DNA of 64,000 bases from an uncultured Subdoligranulum sp. (GCF_963931595.1 NZ_OZ007030.1:2782481-2846480); one strand, 5' to 3'. Shown: positions 1-9,155, numbered from the stretch's first letter. Translations and numbers: made by a program. Notes: generated by a model from the sequence alone, not told the origin.

Positions 1-2
1 CG

Positions 3-176
3 GGGACCTGCGGCACGGTGGTGGCGGTGGATGACGCCGGCCAGCTGCTCATGCAGTGGGACAATGGGCGCAGCCTGTCGCTGGTGCCCGGCGCAGACAG
101 CTTTGAGGTGCTGGAGCGCCCCGGACACCGGGATGCCCCCGCGCGCACCGCGCACAGAAATGGAGACGCCAGATGA
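3..176 (+). CDS. DUF4314-type ICE protein, C-terminal part (partial)
   Basis: The reading frame enters from the left edge and ends at TGA 174-176. The visible 57 residues run [19 protein letters not shown], then [14 protein letters not shown], a small beta-rich domain that I recognise as the DUF4314 type found in Firmicutes conjugative elements. Its function is unknown. The stop codon overlaps the ATG of the following PcfB-like gene (ATG 173-175), so the two are translationally coupled. The N-terminus lies outside the window. A basic tail follows the domain. Confidence 0.6.
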   Translation, partial: GTCGTVVAVDDAGQLLMQWDNGRSLSLVPGADSFEVLERPGHRDAPARTAHRNGDAR

Positions 177-964
177 ATTTGGGCTCTGACCCGGCCGACC
201 AGGTCGTCCGGTATACGCTGGAAGGCACAGAGTTTGCGCTGCGCCTTTCTGGTACTGCGGCCAAAAACTTTGCCGTCTTTGTCGCCGCGGTGCTGCGCGA
301 CCAGAAAAAGACTCGCGGGAAAACCAACCTCGCAAGATTGCTGCGGGAAGGCAAGCCGCTGAAATTCTTTTCGGTCCCAGCAGACCGTATGCGTGAGTTT
401 GCGCAGGAAGCCAAGCGCCACGGCCTGCTGTTCGTGCCGATGCGTGACCGTAACGACCCAGATCATATCGAGATCGCCATCTGGGCCGAGGATTCCGCCA
501 AGGTGGAACGGATCATCGACCGGATGCAGCTGGATGTGGTGGAAACCGGGGAAGCCGAGATCATGTCGGATGTCACACCCGAACAGCCCGCGCCGGGGCA
601 GGAAGCGCCCGAACGTCAGCCTGTGCAAGGCGCTGACGATGTCTCTATCCCGTTTGGATTGGACGACCCTGACGGCGACCTGGGTTTTACCCGACCGGCT
701 CCGCTATCTGCGGAGCCGGAGGACCCGCCGTTTTCCCGCTCGACCCGGACGACCGTCCCTCGGTCCGTGCCGCCCTCCGCCAGCAAAAACAGATCGCCCA
801 ATATTTCTCCCGCGTTGTGCGCCGCGCAGGCACGGGCAAGGGGTGAGCGCCCCAGTGTGCGGGAGGAACTGCGGGGGATCAAGGCCATGCTGCACGCCAC
901 AGAGGCGATGGCGCCCAAGCCCAAAGTGCCTATCCGCATCCATCGCGGTGACCGCGCCCGCTGA
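173..964 (+). CDS. PcfB family (DUF3801) conjugal transfer accessory protein
   Basis: This 263-residue protein has an N-terminal DUF3801-like domain (about residues 1-125). It includes a segment reading [20 protein letters not shown] and a following region that resembles PcfB of enterococcal pCF10. In that family PcfB assists the relaxase and the VirD4-type coupling protein in processing transfer DNA. The C-terminal half is proline-rich and low in complexity, ending in a basic tail. It is coupled to the preceding DUF4314 gene and lies upstream of the VirD4 gene. The relaxase that it would serve is not in this window. The family call is firm; the role is inferred from the family. Confidence 0.75.
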   Translation: MNLGSDPADQVVRYTLEGTEFALRLSGTAAKNFAVFVAAVLRDQKKTRGKTNLARLLREGKPLKFFSVPADRMREFAQEAKRHGLLFVPMRDRNDPDHIEIAIWAEDSAKVERIIDRMQLDVVETGEAEIMSDVTPEQPAPGQEAPERQPVQGADDVSIPFGLDDPDGDLGFTRPAPLSAEPEDPPFSRSTRTTVPRSVPPSASKNRSPNISPALCAAQARARGERPSVREELRGIKAMLHATEAMAPKPKVPIRIHRGDRAR

Positions 965-1083
965 GCCGGAAGTTTTCCGTTTGTTTTCATTTGGTATATA
1001 GCTATGGAAGGGGTGTTGTGGTAATGTTGAACCTGAAAAGAGTATCCCATTGCCGGGGGCATCCCGGCAGATAGGAGGCAACC

Positions 1084-1398
1084 ATGCATCGCAGCAACAT
1101 CCGCGTTATGAAGATGGACCGCAACGACCGCAGCATTTTGATGCGGGCATTGTATGCGGATTTTTGCGCCAACCGGGAGGTGGGGCTGCCCTATGGCCAT
1201 CTGGCCGCGCTCATCACGAAACTGCATGAGACCCAACCCGGCAAGCTGCCGCTGGACGATGCCGAGTTCCGCCTGGCCCGCAATTCCCTTAACCATCTGC
1301 GCAATGAGCGCATCGCCGCCGGCGGATACACCGATGCCGCGGATGCCGCGCTGCTCAAACTCATCCGGGCCAAACCGCCGTTGTGGTTGTTCGGATGA
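1084..1398 (+). CDS. Small conserved ICE protein of unknown function
   Basis: This 104-residue protein starts at ATG 1084 behind a clear AGGAGG ribosome site (about 1074-1079). It is probably soluble and alpha-helical, has no signal peptide or membrane segment, and begins with basic and acidic residues (MHRSNIRVMKMDRNDR). It sits between the PcfB-like gene and a DUF4240-like gene and reads the same way as the transfer operon. I do not recognise a family with confidence. A role in conjugation or in the element is suggested only by position. Confidence 0.6.
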   Translation: MHRSNIRVMKMDRNDRSILMRALYADFCANREVGLPYGHLAALITKLHETQPGKLPLDDAEFRLARNSLNHLRNERIAAGGYTDAADAALLKLIRAKPPLWLFG

Positions 1399-1513
1399 TC
1401 CAATGCCAACTCAATTGGAAAGCCCGGACGTCTGTCAGGGCTTTCGCTATGTCTAAACCCAGCACCAGAAAGAAAATCATCATAAAACTGCACAAACGAC
1501 TGGAGGGATGCCC

Positions 1514-2308
1514 TTGACGTCAAATGAATTTTGGGCCATCATCGACCGCGCCCGGCAGCGCGCCGCCCCGAACAGCGAACCGGCAATGCAGGACGCGCTG
1601 TATGCGGAACTGGTGCAACTGCCGGCGCTGAAACTGTCTGCCTGGCAGGACCTGCAATACACCTATATGGACCTGGCCTGTACGCGCAAATTGTTTGGCG
1701 CGGCCGTCCTGATCAACGGCGGCAGCTCAGACGACCGCTTTCTGGATTTCACCGCCTGGCTGGTAATGCAGGGGAAAACCGTATACGAATCTGCGTTGGC
1801 CGCCCCGGACAGCCTGGCACGGTTCGATCTTCCCTTTGATGCCGCCGAGTGGGAGCTCTGCGGATACATTGCGGACCATGCGTATACCGGCAAGCGGTAT
1901 CTAGCCCTGTTAGCGCCGAACGCCCCGGCAAGGCAGTTGCTTCGCCAGCGTTACCCGGATCGGACGGATATAGACGCGCAGGTCGCGCGTATTTGCAGGG
2001 ACGAGGCCCTGGGCCGGCCGTTTTACCCTTCGGGCGGCGACCAGGACATCAAGGGGCTTTTGCTGCAATGGGATATCGCCCAGTGTATGATCCACAGCGG
2101 CGTCTCCCGATACAACGAGGAACTTACCCCGGATTGGCAAGCCCGCGAGGAACTGCGGGCAGAACTTGCCGAACATCTCACCATCCAGAAAGGCCCGGCC
2201 GATATCAACCTGAAAGAGGCGCTGCCACAACTGTGGCAAAAGCGAACGGAATGGGAAGAAGCCCACGCCGTGCAGCGCCCCCATCCCCACAGAGGATGGG
2301 AACGGTAA
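1514..2308 (+). CDS. DUF4240-like protein in the transfer operon
   Basis: The start is probably TTG 1514, because a strong GGAGGG site (1502-1507) lies 6 bp upstream. An ATG at 1508 abuts that site directly. The N-terminal two thirds resemble DUF4240: an opening TSNEFWAIIDRAR, a helix carrying ACTRKLFGAAVLINGG, then a segment with FTAWLVMQGKTVYESAL. This domain is common in Gram-positive bacteria and has no known activity. The C-terminal part looks specific to the element. The stop lies just before the VirD4 start, so the genes are probably co-transcribed. Confidence 0.6.
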   Translation: MTSNEFWAIIDRARQRAAPNSEPAMQDALYAELVQLPALKLSAWQDLQYTYMDLACTRKLFGAAVLINGGSSDDRFLDFTAWLVMQGKTVYESALAAPDSLARFDLPFDAAEWELCGYIADHAYTGKRYLALLAPNAPARQLLRQRYPDRTDIDAQVARICRDEALGRPFYPSGGDQDIKGLLLQWDIAQCMIHSGVSRYNEELTPDWQAREELRAELAEHLTIQKGPADINLKEALPQLWQKRTEWEEAHAVQRPHPHRGWER

Positions 2309-2311
2309 CCG

Positions 2312-4174
2312 TTGCAGAAAAAATCCCCCTGGTGGGTCTGGCTGCTGCCGCTGCCGCTTGTCTGGTGGGCATCGGCCGGGCTGGCCATGCGGTGGGATGC
2401 CGCCGCTGGGCTGGCCGGGATACTGGCCGCCGTCAACAATTTGCTGGCGCGACCTTTCCCGGTCTATTACACACCCCAGACCCCGCGCTTTCTGTTGCTT
2501 GGCACCGCGCTCTATGCGGGCACCGGCCTTGTCCTCGCAGCCGATCATAAAAACGCCCGCCCCGGCGAGGAACACGGTTCCGCCCGCTGGGGCAATGTCT
2601 TTGCCCTGCAGCGTAAGTACGCCGACAGGGCAGGCCCCAACCTGCTGCTGACCCGACATTTTCGCATCGGGGTGGACGGGTACAAGCACAAGCACAACAC
2701 CAACATCCTCGTCGTGGGCGGCTCCGGCGCGGGTAAGACCCGCACCTACGCGGTGCCCAACGTATTGGAAGCCGCCAAGGCCGGGCCGGACGGGAAAGGC
2801 TGTTCGCTGATACTGACCGATCCTAAAAGTGAAATTCTGCGCAAGACCGGCAGCTATCTGCTGAAGCAGGGCTATGAGGTGCGGGTGTTTGACCTCATCA
2901 ACCCCAGCACGTCCTTCTGCTATAACCCGTTCGTCTATGTGCAGGATGACAAAGATGTGCTGCAGCTCATCACCAATTTAATTCAGAACACGACGCCCTC
3001 CCAAGCTCAAACCAGCGATCCGTTTTGGGAACGTTCCGAAACCGCCCTGCTGCAAGCCCTCATGCTCTATCTGCTGCACGAGGCCCCGCCGCGCGAGCAG
3101 AACTTCGGCATGGTCATGGAGCTATTGGAGAGTGCCGAGGTCAAGGAGGAAGATGAAAACTACCAGTCCCCGCTGGACGTGCTGTTTGAACGGCTTGCGG
3201 AACGGGAGCCGGACAGCATTGCCGTCAAGCAATACCGCGTCTTCAAGCAAGCCGCCGGCAAAACCGCGAAATCGATTTTGGTGAGCGTCGGCGTGCGGCT
3301 GGCGGCGTTCAACTTACCGCAGATCGACCGCCTGACGATGACGGACGAACTGCATTTGGATGAGTTAGGCGAGAAAAAAGTGGCGCTGTTTTGCTGCATC
3401 CCCGACTCGGACAAGTCGCTCAATTATCTCGTCGGCATGGTGTATACGCAGCTCATCCAGACGCTCTACCGCCAGGCCGACCGCGTCCATAAAGGCCGCC
3501 TGCCGGTGCCGGTGCATTGCCTGATGGACGAGTTCCCGAATGTTTCGTTGCCCAAAGACAGCTTTCTGTCGGCGCTGGCCACCATGCGCAGCCGCGGCAT
3601 TTTTTGCTCAATCATTGTGCAAAACATTTCGCAGCTCAAAGCGTTGTACAAAGACAGCTGGGAGTCGCTGATCGGCCTGTGCGACGAGTTTCTCTATCTC
3701 GGGGGCAACGAGCAGAGCACCCACAAATATGTTTCCGAACTGATCGGCAAAGAAACGGTGGACACGACCAACCACAGCCGCAGCCATGGCCGCGGCGGCA
3801 GTTACAGCACCAGCGAACAGCAGGCCGCGCGCGACCTGCTCACGCCGGATGAAGTCCGCCTGCTGCCGGACGGCAAAGCCGTCTTGTTCGTGCGTGGTGA
3901 GCGGCCGGTCATCGACGACAAGTACGACCTGCTGCGCCACCCCTGCATCCGCTATACCGAGGACGGCGGCGCGCCGCCCTATGATTATGCCGCGGCCAAG
4001 CAGGCGGCGGACGACCTGCCCGGCGATGCCGCTGACTGGGAACTGCTGGACATGTACGACTTTTTGCCGCAGTCCAAACCGACCAAACCGCCCTTCCGAA
4101 CCATTCCACATAAAACCACAAGGAGGTCTGCCTATGAATCCCATGCATCGCAAAAACAAAAACCGACTGAATGA
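2312..4174 (+). CDS. virD4: VirD4/TraG-type type IV coupling protein
   Basis: This 620-residue ATPase should recruit the relaxase-DNA complex to the secretion channel. Two N-terminal hydrophobic segments (about residues 8-28 and 60-78) anchor it in the membrane. Walker A is GGSGAGKT (about 135-142). Walker B-like CLMDEFPN lies near residue 404, followed by segments typical of TraG such as RSRGIFCSIIVQNISQLK and LYLGGNEQSTHKYVSELIG. The start is TTG 2312, with only a weak ribosome site. Its 3' end overlaps the next gene by 41 bp, which keeps the VirB2-like protein coupled to it. Length and motif order are normal for the family. Confidence 0.93.
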   Translation: MQKKSPWWVWLLPLPLVWWASAGLAMRWDAAAGLAGILAAVNNLLARPFPVYYTPQTPRFLLLGTALYAGTGLVLAADHKNARPGEEHGSARWGNVFALQRKYADRAGPNLLLTRHFRIGVDGYKHKHNTNILVVGGSGAGKTRTYAVPNVLEAAKAGPDGKGCSLILTDPKSEILRKTGSYLLKQGYEVRVFDLINPSTSFCYNPFVYVQDDKDVLQLITNLIQNTTPSQAQTSDPFWERSETALLQALMLYLLHEAPPREQNFGMVMELLESAEVKEEDENYQSPLDVLFERLAEREPDSIAVKQYRVFKQAAGKTAKSILVSVGVRLAAFNLPQIDRLTMTDELHLDELGEKKVALFCCIPDSDKSLNYLVGMVYTQLIQTLYRQADRVHKGRLPVPVHCLMDEFPNVSLPKDSFLSALATMRSRGIFCSIIVQNISQLKALYKDSWESLIGLCDEFLYLGGNEQSTHKYVSELIGKETVDTTNHSRSHGRGGSYSTSEQQAARDLLTPDEVRLLPDGKAVLFVRGERPVIDDKYDLLRHPCIRYTEDGGAPPYDYAAAKQAADDLPGDAADWELLDMYDFLPQSKPTKPPFRTIPHKTTRRSAYESHASQKQKPTE

Positions 4175-4487
4175 CCAACCCATCCCCCGCCGCCTGCGCC
4201 GCAGTTTCGCGCTGTACGCGGCCATTGTGGCCGCCTGCTGCCTGGCGATGCCGGTGCTGGCGGACGGCGACCCGTTGACGGTCATCAACAATTTGAGTAC
4301 GTTTATCTTTTCGGTCATCCGCGCCATCGGTCTCATCCTGCTTGGCTGGGGTATTGTCCAGATCGGCCTGTCGCTGCAAAGCCACGACCCCAGCCAGCGC
4401 AGCCAGGGGTTCCTCACGCTGGCGGGCGGTATCATCATCACGTTTGCCAAAGAGATCCTCGATCTGATCATCGGGACGGGCGCGTGA
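4134..4487 (+). CDS. VirB2/Maff2-like small membrane protein
   Basis: The start is ATG 4134, behind AAGGAGG at about 4120-4126. The protein has 117 residues. A basic N-terminus precedes a hydrophobic signal-like segment ending in AMPVLADGD. Two membrane helices follow (about residues 52-75 and 90-110) with a short polar loop reading SLQSHDPSQRSQGF. This architecture matches the pilin-like or channel-associated VirB2/Maff2 proteins that follow virD4 in Firmicutes ICEs. It probably forms part of the mating channel. The gene overlaps the virD4 3' end by 41 bp. Confidence 0.72.
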   Translation: MNPMHRKNKNRLNDQPIPRRLRRSFALYAAIVAACCLAMPVLADGDPLTVINNLSTFIFSVIRAIGLILLGWGIVQIGLSLQSHDPSQRSQGFLTLAGGIIITFAKEILDLIIGTGA

Positions 4488-4544
4488 AGGGCGCGGCGTT
4501 CCGCCTGCGGAAGGGGGTGATGCGATACGGACAATAACTGGATC

Positions 4545-5363
4545 GTGGATAACCTGACCAACGCCCTCAACACCTGGAACGACAAGCTGGCCGAGATCTG
4601 GCAGCTGCTGACCGCCAGCCCGGTCAGCTACAACGGCGGCGCGGTGTGGGGCGTCATGACCGGCATCCACGGCGCGCTGCAGGCCATTGGGTATGGGCTG
4701 CTGGTGCTGTTTTTTGCCGCCGGTGTGGTCAAGACCTGCGGCAGCTTTGTGGAGGTCAAAAAACCGGAACACGCCCTCAAGCTGTTCATTCGTTTTGTGC
4801 TGGCCAAGACGGCGGTGGATTTCGGCATGGACCTGATGCTGGCGGTGTTTGACATCGTGCAGGGCATGATCTCGCAGGTCATTGGCTCTGCGGGGGTAAG
4901 CGGCATCGGCACCGCCACGCTGCCGCAGGAACTCGTCGATACCATCAACGCCTGCGGATTTTGGGAGAGTATTCCGCTGTGGGCGGTCACGCTCATCGGC
5001 AGCCTGCTCATCACGGTGCTGTCCTTTGTCATGGTGCTGACCGTATACGGGCGAATGTTTTCCCTTTGGATGTACGCCGCCATCGCGCCGGTGCCGCTGT
5101 CGGCCTTTGCAGGCGAACCCAGCGCCAGCGTGGGCAAGAACTTCCTGCGCAGCTATGCCGGCGTCTGCCTGCAAGGTCTGGTCATTGCGCTGGCCTGCAT
5201 CATCTTTTCGGCGCTTTCCACCAGCGCGCCGGCAGTCGACCCCAGCGCCAGCGCCATCACGGCGGTGTGGTCCTATGTGGGCGCACTGGCGTTCAATTTG
5301 TTGGTGCTGGTCGGGGCCGTCAAGGGGTGCGACCGGATCGTCAAGGAGATCATGGAGCTGTAA
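4545..5363 (+). CDS. VirB6/TrbL-like conjugal transfer membrane protein
   Basis: This 272-residue polytopic protein has about six hydrophobic helices and a central soluble stretch (GIGTATLPQELVDTINACG). It matches the CD0411/TrbL-like channel component that lies between the VirB2-like and PrgI genes in these elements. The annotated start is GTG 4545, but it lacks a nearby ribosome site. The good site (AAGGGGG, 4511-4517) is followed by an ATG at 4520 in another frame. Removing one base at 4523 would join that ATG to this frame and give MDTDNNWIVDNL. See findings. The operon continues with prgI after the inserted toxin-antitoxin pair. Confidence 0.78.
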   Translation: MDNLTNALNTWNDKLAEIWQLLTASPVSYNGGAVWGVMTGIHGALQAIGYGLLVLFFAAGVVKTCGSFVEVKKPEHALKLFIRFVLAKTAVDFGMDLMLAVFDIVQGMISQVIGSAGVSGIGTATLPQELVDTINACGFWESIPLWAVTLIGSLLITVLSFVMVLTVYGRMFSLWMYAAIAPVPLSAFAGEPSASVGKNFLRSYAGVCLQGLVIALACIIFSALSTSAPAVDPSASAITAVWSYVGALAFNLLVLVGAVKGCDRIVKEIMEL

Positions 5364-5399
5364 CAGAAATCAGGAGCCTGCCGAAGCAAGCTCCCGGTT

Positions 5400-5777
5400 T
5401 CAGTTCTGGTGCTGGATGATCCATTGCAAAAGATCGGTGTTGTTTGCCCTGTCGGCCGCAACTGCAAAGATGATGTCGATGAGTTCCTGCTGTGTGTAGG
5501 ACAACTCGATGCCGTTCAAGGCGAGAAAGACCAGCATTACATGAGCGCCGATCCGTTTGTTGCCGTCCACAAAGGGATGGTTGCAAACTAGCCCGAACCC
5601 AAGCTGTGCCGCCTTAGCCTGCACCGAAGGGTACAGGCTTTGCCCACCAAACGTCTGAAACGGTGCAGCCAACGCGGACTCCAACAACCCATCATCACGG
5701 ATGCCTGCCGTACCGCCAAACTCTTGCAACAGTTGCTCATGGAGCAGGAGGACCTGCCGTTTTGTCAGCTGTTTCAT
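5400..5777 (-). CDS. doc: Doc-type Fic domain toxin
   Basis: This 125-residue protein is a 'death on curing' toxin. The Fic active-site motif is complete: HPFVDGNKR (H67 to R75), followed by IGAHVMLVFL. In the family, Doc phosphorylates EF-Tu and stops translation; the Phd antitoxin neutralises it. The gene lies on the strand opposite to the transfer operon. Its ATG overlaps the antitoxin stop codon (ATGA), so the pair is co-translated. Length and N-terminal motif (LTKRQVLLLHEQLL) are normal. It probably stabilises the element. Confidence 0.92.
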   Translation of the reverse strand: MKQLTKRQVLLLHEQLLQEFGGTAGIRDDGLLESALAAPFQTFGGQSLYPSVQAKAAQLGFGLVCNHPFVDGNKRIGAHVMLVFLALNGIELSYTQQELIDIIFAVAADRANNTDLLQWIIQHQN

Positions 5778-6016
5778 TTGGCCAATACCTCATACGCGTC
5801 TTTGTTTTTGGTCATGAGGCGTTTTGAAATCGTCAGAACATCCTCATCGTTGGCCTGCTGTTCGCTTTCCAGTTGGCTGAACTCGATCAGGACGTAGCGC
5901 GGCGTGTTGTTCTTGAGAATGACAGCTGCGCCGTTCTCGTCCACCAGCCGTGCCACGCGGGAAAAGTTCTGATTGGCTTCGGTGATGGATACCAGATTAC
6001 CAGTGTTGATGATCAT
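5774..6016 (-). CDS. phd: Phd/YefM family antitoxin
   Basis: This 80-residue antitoxin opens with MIINTGNLVSITEANQNFSR, the DNA-binding Phd/YefM fold. A segment PRYVLIEFSQLE and an acidic, flexible C-terminus that would bind the Doc toxin follow. A ribosome site (GGAGG, read on the minus strand) lies just upstream of the ATG. Like other Phd proteins it should repress its own promoter, probably in 6017-6080. The cassette faces against the conjugation operon and separates virB6 from prgI. Confidence 0.9.
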   Translation of the reverse strand: MIINTGNLVSITEANQNFSRVARLVDENGAAVILKNNTPRYVLIEFSQLESEQQANDEDVLTISKRLMTKNKDAYEVLAK

Positions 6017-6082
6017 AGGTCAACACCTCCTTCTGGTAATAGTATACACGAAAAATAGGAGAAATACAACCTATAATGCGAG

Positions 6083-6508
6083 GTGGTTTGTATCGAAATC
6101 AAAATCCCCAAAGAAATCCGCAACTACCACGAGAACATTTTTTTCGGGCTCAACACCCGGCAATTCGTCTGCTCACTGCTGGCGCTTGGCGCGGCGGTGG
6201 GCCTTTATTTTTGCCTGCGGCCCATCGTCGGCGCAGAGCAGGTCGGCTGGATGTGCATCCTGGGCGCTGCGCCGTTTGCCGCCTGTGGATTCTTCAGCTA
6301 CCATGGCATGACGGCCGAACAACTGCTGTGGGCGTGGATCAAGTCGGAAATTCTGAGCCCCAAAAGGCTGGTGTTCCGGTCGGACTGCCTGTACTACCAG
6401 ATCATGCAGCCCGCCATGGCCGAGGGCTGCAAGCGCCGCCACAAAAAGCGCGCAAACAAAACCGACAAAACCCAAACTGAAACGGAGGAATCGTATGAAG
6501 AAAAATGA
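6083..6508 (+). CDS. PrgI family conjugal transfer protein
   Basis: This 141-residue protein begins with a short beta segment (EIKIPKEIRNYHENIFFGL). Two membrane helices follow (about 28-46 and 53-72), and then a segment EQLLWAWIKSEILSPKRLVF. This is the standard PrgI/VirB3-like layout always found just upstream of virB4. GTG 6083 is used as start, although GAGGTGG (6080-6086) overlaps it. Family members usually start at the EIK position, so a non-standard codon near 6092 is possible. The C-terminal tail is charged and of low complexity. Confidence 0.85.
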   Translation: MVCIEIKIPKEIRNYHENIFFGLNTRQFVCSLLALGAAVGLYFCLRPIVGAEQVGWMCILGAAPFAACGFFSYHGMTAEQLLWAWIKSEILSPKRLVFRSDCLYYQIMQPAMAEGCKRRHKKRANKTDKTQTETEESYEEK

Positions 6509-6535
6509 AATGACCAAAGCCCCGGAGGCCCGCCA

Positions 6536-8872
6536 TTGACCAAGACGCTGGCAGCCGCCAGGCGTCAGGAGCGTGTGAAGTTCAAGGTCCCGCGCTCGGT
6601 GCAAGATGCCATCCCCATCCGCCGCATCTGGCCGGACGGCATCTTCCAGGTGGGCAACCAATACAGCAAAAGTTGGTCGTTCACCGACATCAACTACGCC
6701 ATTGCCGGCAAGGATGACAAGATGGCGATGTTCCTTGACTATTGCGCCCTGCTCAACGCTCTGGACTCCGGCGCGGCGGCCAAGATCACGATCCACAACC
6801 GCCGCATCGACAAGGAGGACTTTGAACGGTCGGTTCTGCTGCCCTTGCGCGGCGACGCCCTCGACCATTACCGCGAGGAATTCAACGAGATGCTGCGCGC
6901 CCAGGTCACCGGCACCAGCAACAGCATGGTGCGCGAGCGGTACCTGACCGTCAGCATCGTCAAGCGGAATATCGACGAGGCCCGCACCTACTTTGCCCGC
7001 GTCGGCACCGACCTCGTCACTCATCTGGCCAAGCTCAGCTCGGTGGCGGCGGAGCTGTCCACGCCCGACCGCCTGCGGCTGCTGCGGGACTTTTTCAAGG
7101 CGGGCCAACCACCCGCCTTTGACTTCGACCTGCGCGGGCACGCCAAACTCGGCCACAGCTTCAAGGATTGGCTCTGCCCCGACAGCATGGAGTTCGCTGC
7201 CGACAACTTCAAAATCGATGGCCGCTTCGGGCGGGTACTCTATTTGCAGGACTATGCCAGCTACATCAAGGACAGCTTCATCTCGGAGCTGTGTGACCTC
7301 GACCGCAGCATGATGCTGTCCATCGACATCCTGCCGGTGCCCACCGACGAGGCGGCCCGCCAGATGCAAAACACCCTGCTGGGCGTGGAGACCAACATTG
7401 CCAACTGGCAGCGCAAGCAGAACGCCGCCAACAACTGGTCGGCCACGATCCCCTACGACATGGAACTCCAGCGAAAAGAGACCAAGGAGATGCTGGACGA
7501 CCTGACCACCCGCGACCAGCGGATGATGTTTGGGCTGGTCACGCTGGTTCACATGGCCGACAGCCGGCAGCAGCTCGACAGCGACACCGAAACGCTGCAA
7601 TCTGTGGGGCGCAAGCACCTGTGCCAGCTTTCCACGCTGCGCTGGCAGCAGAAGGACGGTCTTGACACCGTGTTGCCCTACGGCCTGCGCCGCATCCAGG
7701 CCCTGCGCACCCTGACCACCGAGAGCACCGCCGTGCTGATCCCGTTCCGTGCACAGGAAATTTTGCAGCCGGGCGGCATCTACTATGGGCAGAACGCCGT
7801 CAGCAAGAACATGATCGTGGCCGACCGCACCAAGCTGCTCAACGGCAACAGTTTCCGTTTGGGCGTGTCCGGCTCCGGCAAGTCGATGTCCGCCAAAGAG
7901 GAACTGGTGCAGATCGCGCTGGCGACCGAGGATGACATCCTCATCCTTGACCCGGAATCGGAGTTCGGCCACCTGACCCGTGCGCTGGGCGGTGAGGTCA
8001 TCCAGATCTCGGCCACCTCGGACAGCCACATCAACGCGCTGGATATGGACCGCAGTTATGGTGACGAGCGCAACCCGATCGTTGCCAAAAGCGAGTTTGT
8101 TCTGTCGCTGTATGAGCAGCTTGTGGGCGGCGGGCAGGTGACGGCCAAGGAGAAATCTATCCTTGGCCGCTGCACCGAGCTCGTCTACCAGCCCTACATC
8201 CGCAACGGTTACCAGGGCACGCCGCCGACGCTGCGGGATTTTTATAAGCTGCTCAAACTCCAGCCGGAGCCGGAGGCCCAGGGTTTGGCTCTGGCCAGCG
8301 AACTGTTCATTACGGGCACGCTCAACACCTTTGCCAAGTACACCAACGTAGACACCCAGGCCCGCATCATCGACTACGACATCCGGGAACTGGGTGAACA
8401 GCTCATGCCGTTGGGGATGCTGGTGACGCTGGACGCGATCTACAACCGCGTCATCCAGAACCAAAAACGCGGCAAACGCACCTGGATCGTGGCGGACGAA
8501 TTTTACATTTTGTTCCGCTATGAATACAGCGCCAATTTCTTTTACAAGTTGTGGAAACGTATCCGCAAGTATAACGGGCTGATCACCGGCCTGACGCAGA
8601 ATGTAGACGAGTTGTTGCGCTCCGATACCGCCCGCCTGATGCTGGCAAACAGCGAGTTCCTGATCCTGCTCAACCAATCCGCCACTGACCGTGAGGAACT
8701 GGCCAAGCTGCTGCACATTTCGGACACGCAGCTCGGCTACATCACCGACGTGCCCGCCGGCTGCGGCCTGATCCGCTGCGGCGGGCAGCTCGTGCCGTTC
8801 ACCAATGCGTTCCCGACCGGCACCGATCTGTACAAGCTGATGACGACCAAACCCGATGAAATGATGAGGTGA
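6536..8872 (+). CDS. virB4: VirB4/TraE-type conjugal transfer ATPase
   Basis: This 778-residue ATPase energises the mating channel. Walker A GVSGSGKS lies near residue 442 and Walker B WIVADEFYILF near 650. The conserved LDPESEFGHL and GLITGLTQNVDELL segments are present. The N-terminal half is the usual VirB4 domain that contacts VirB3/PrgI. The start is TTG 6536, with CGGAGG about 8 bp upstream. Length and motif order are normal. It is the last recognisable channel gene before the DNA-damage cassette. Confidence 0.95.
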   Translation: MTKTLAAARRQERVKFKVPRSVQDAIPIRRIWPDGIFQVGNQYSKSWSFTDINYAIAGKDDKMAMFLDYCALLNALDSGAAAKITIHNRRIDKEDFERSVLLPLRGDALDHYREEFNEMLRAQVTGTSNSMVRERYLTVSIVKRNIDEARTYFARVGTDLVTHLAKLSSVAAELSTPDRLRLLRDFFKAGQPPAFDFDLRGHAKLGHSFKDWLCPDSMEFAADNFKIDGRFGRVLYLQDYASYIKDSFISELCDLDRSMMLSIDILPVPTDEAARQMQNTLLGVETNIANWQRKQNAANNWSATIPYDMELQRKETKEMLDDLTTRDQRMMFGLVTLVHMADSRQQLDSDTETLQSVGRKHLCQLSTLRWQQKDGLDTVLPYGLRRIQALRTLTTESTAVLIPFRAQEILQPGGIYYGQNAVSKNMIVADRTKLLNGNSFRLGVSGSGKSMSAKEELVQIALATEDDILILDPESEFGHLTRALGGEVIQISATSDSHINALDMDRSYGDERNPIVAKSEFVLSLYEQLVGGGQVTAKEKSILGRCTELVYQPYIRNGYQGTPPTLRDFYKLLKLQPEPEAQGLALASELFITGTLNTFAKYTNVDTQARIIDYDIRELGEQLMPLGMLVTLDAIYNRVIQNQKRGKRTWIVADEFYILFRYEYSANFFYKLWKRIRKYNGLITGLTQNVDELLRSDTARLMLANSEFLILLNQSATDREELAKLLHISDTQLGYITDVPAGCGLIRCGGQLVPFTNAFPTGTDLYKLMTTKPDEMMR

Positions 8873-8895
8873 TAACGATGGCAAGGTACAAAAAT

Positions 8896-8920
8896 AAGGG
8901 GCCGCCCAGGCGGTCCCTTA
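8896..8920 (+). terminator. Hairpin after virB4
   Basis: An 11-bp stem with one mismatch (AAGGGGCCGCC / GGCGGTCCCTT) lies 24 bp past the virB4 stop. No T-run follows, so it may be an mRNA-stabilising hairpin rather than a strong terminator. Confidence 0.4.
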
Positions 8921-8939
8921 CTGCTTAGAAAGATAGGAT

Positions 8940-9155
8940 TCAGAAGTTCCAGATATTATTTTCAAGCCCCCGCAAGCGGGCGCGAAAATCGGCAACCATT
9001 TTGGGCGTATCTTCCACATCCGGGAAGGTTACCAGGTAGTCATCCCCGGCTTGATGGAAGCCCACCACGCCGACCAGTCCGGCTATCTCGGCCACCTTGA
9101 CGAGCGAATGGAAATCGTATTCTTGGGAGCTGATCATCAGATTCATTGAAAACAT
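8940..9155 (-). CDS. Small protein of unknown function
   Basis: This 71-residue protein lies on the minus strand, downstream of a 124-residue unknown gene in the same direction. It has no membrane segment. Internal residues GLVGVVGFHQAGDDYLVTF suggest a beta-rich core. I do not recognise a family. It is the last gene of a minus-strand group running 10964 to 8940 that includes the SRAP peptidase and S24 repressor, but a gap of about 70 bp separates it from its neighbour. Confidence 0.45.
   Translation of the reverse strand: MFSMNLMISSQEYDFHSLVKVAEIAGLVGVVGFHQAGDDYLVTFPDVEDTPKMVADFRARLRGLENNIWNF

Noticed and set aside
6173..8884. A 903-residue open frame on the minus strand
   Set aside because: It lies entirely opposite virB4 and prgI, which have clear ATPase and family motifs; the opposite frame is open because of GC-rich codons.
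8879..8929. A 16-codon frame after virB4
   Set aside because: Too short, and its sequence is explained by the hairpin at 8896-8920.
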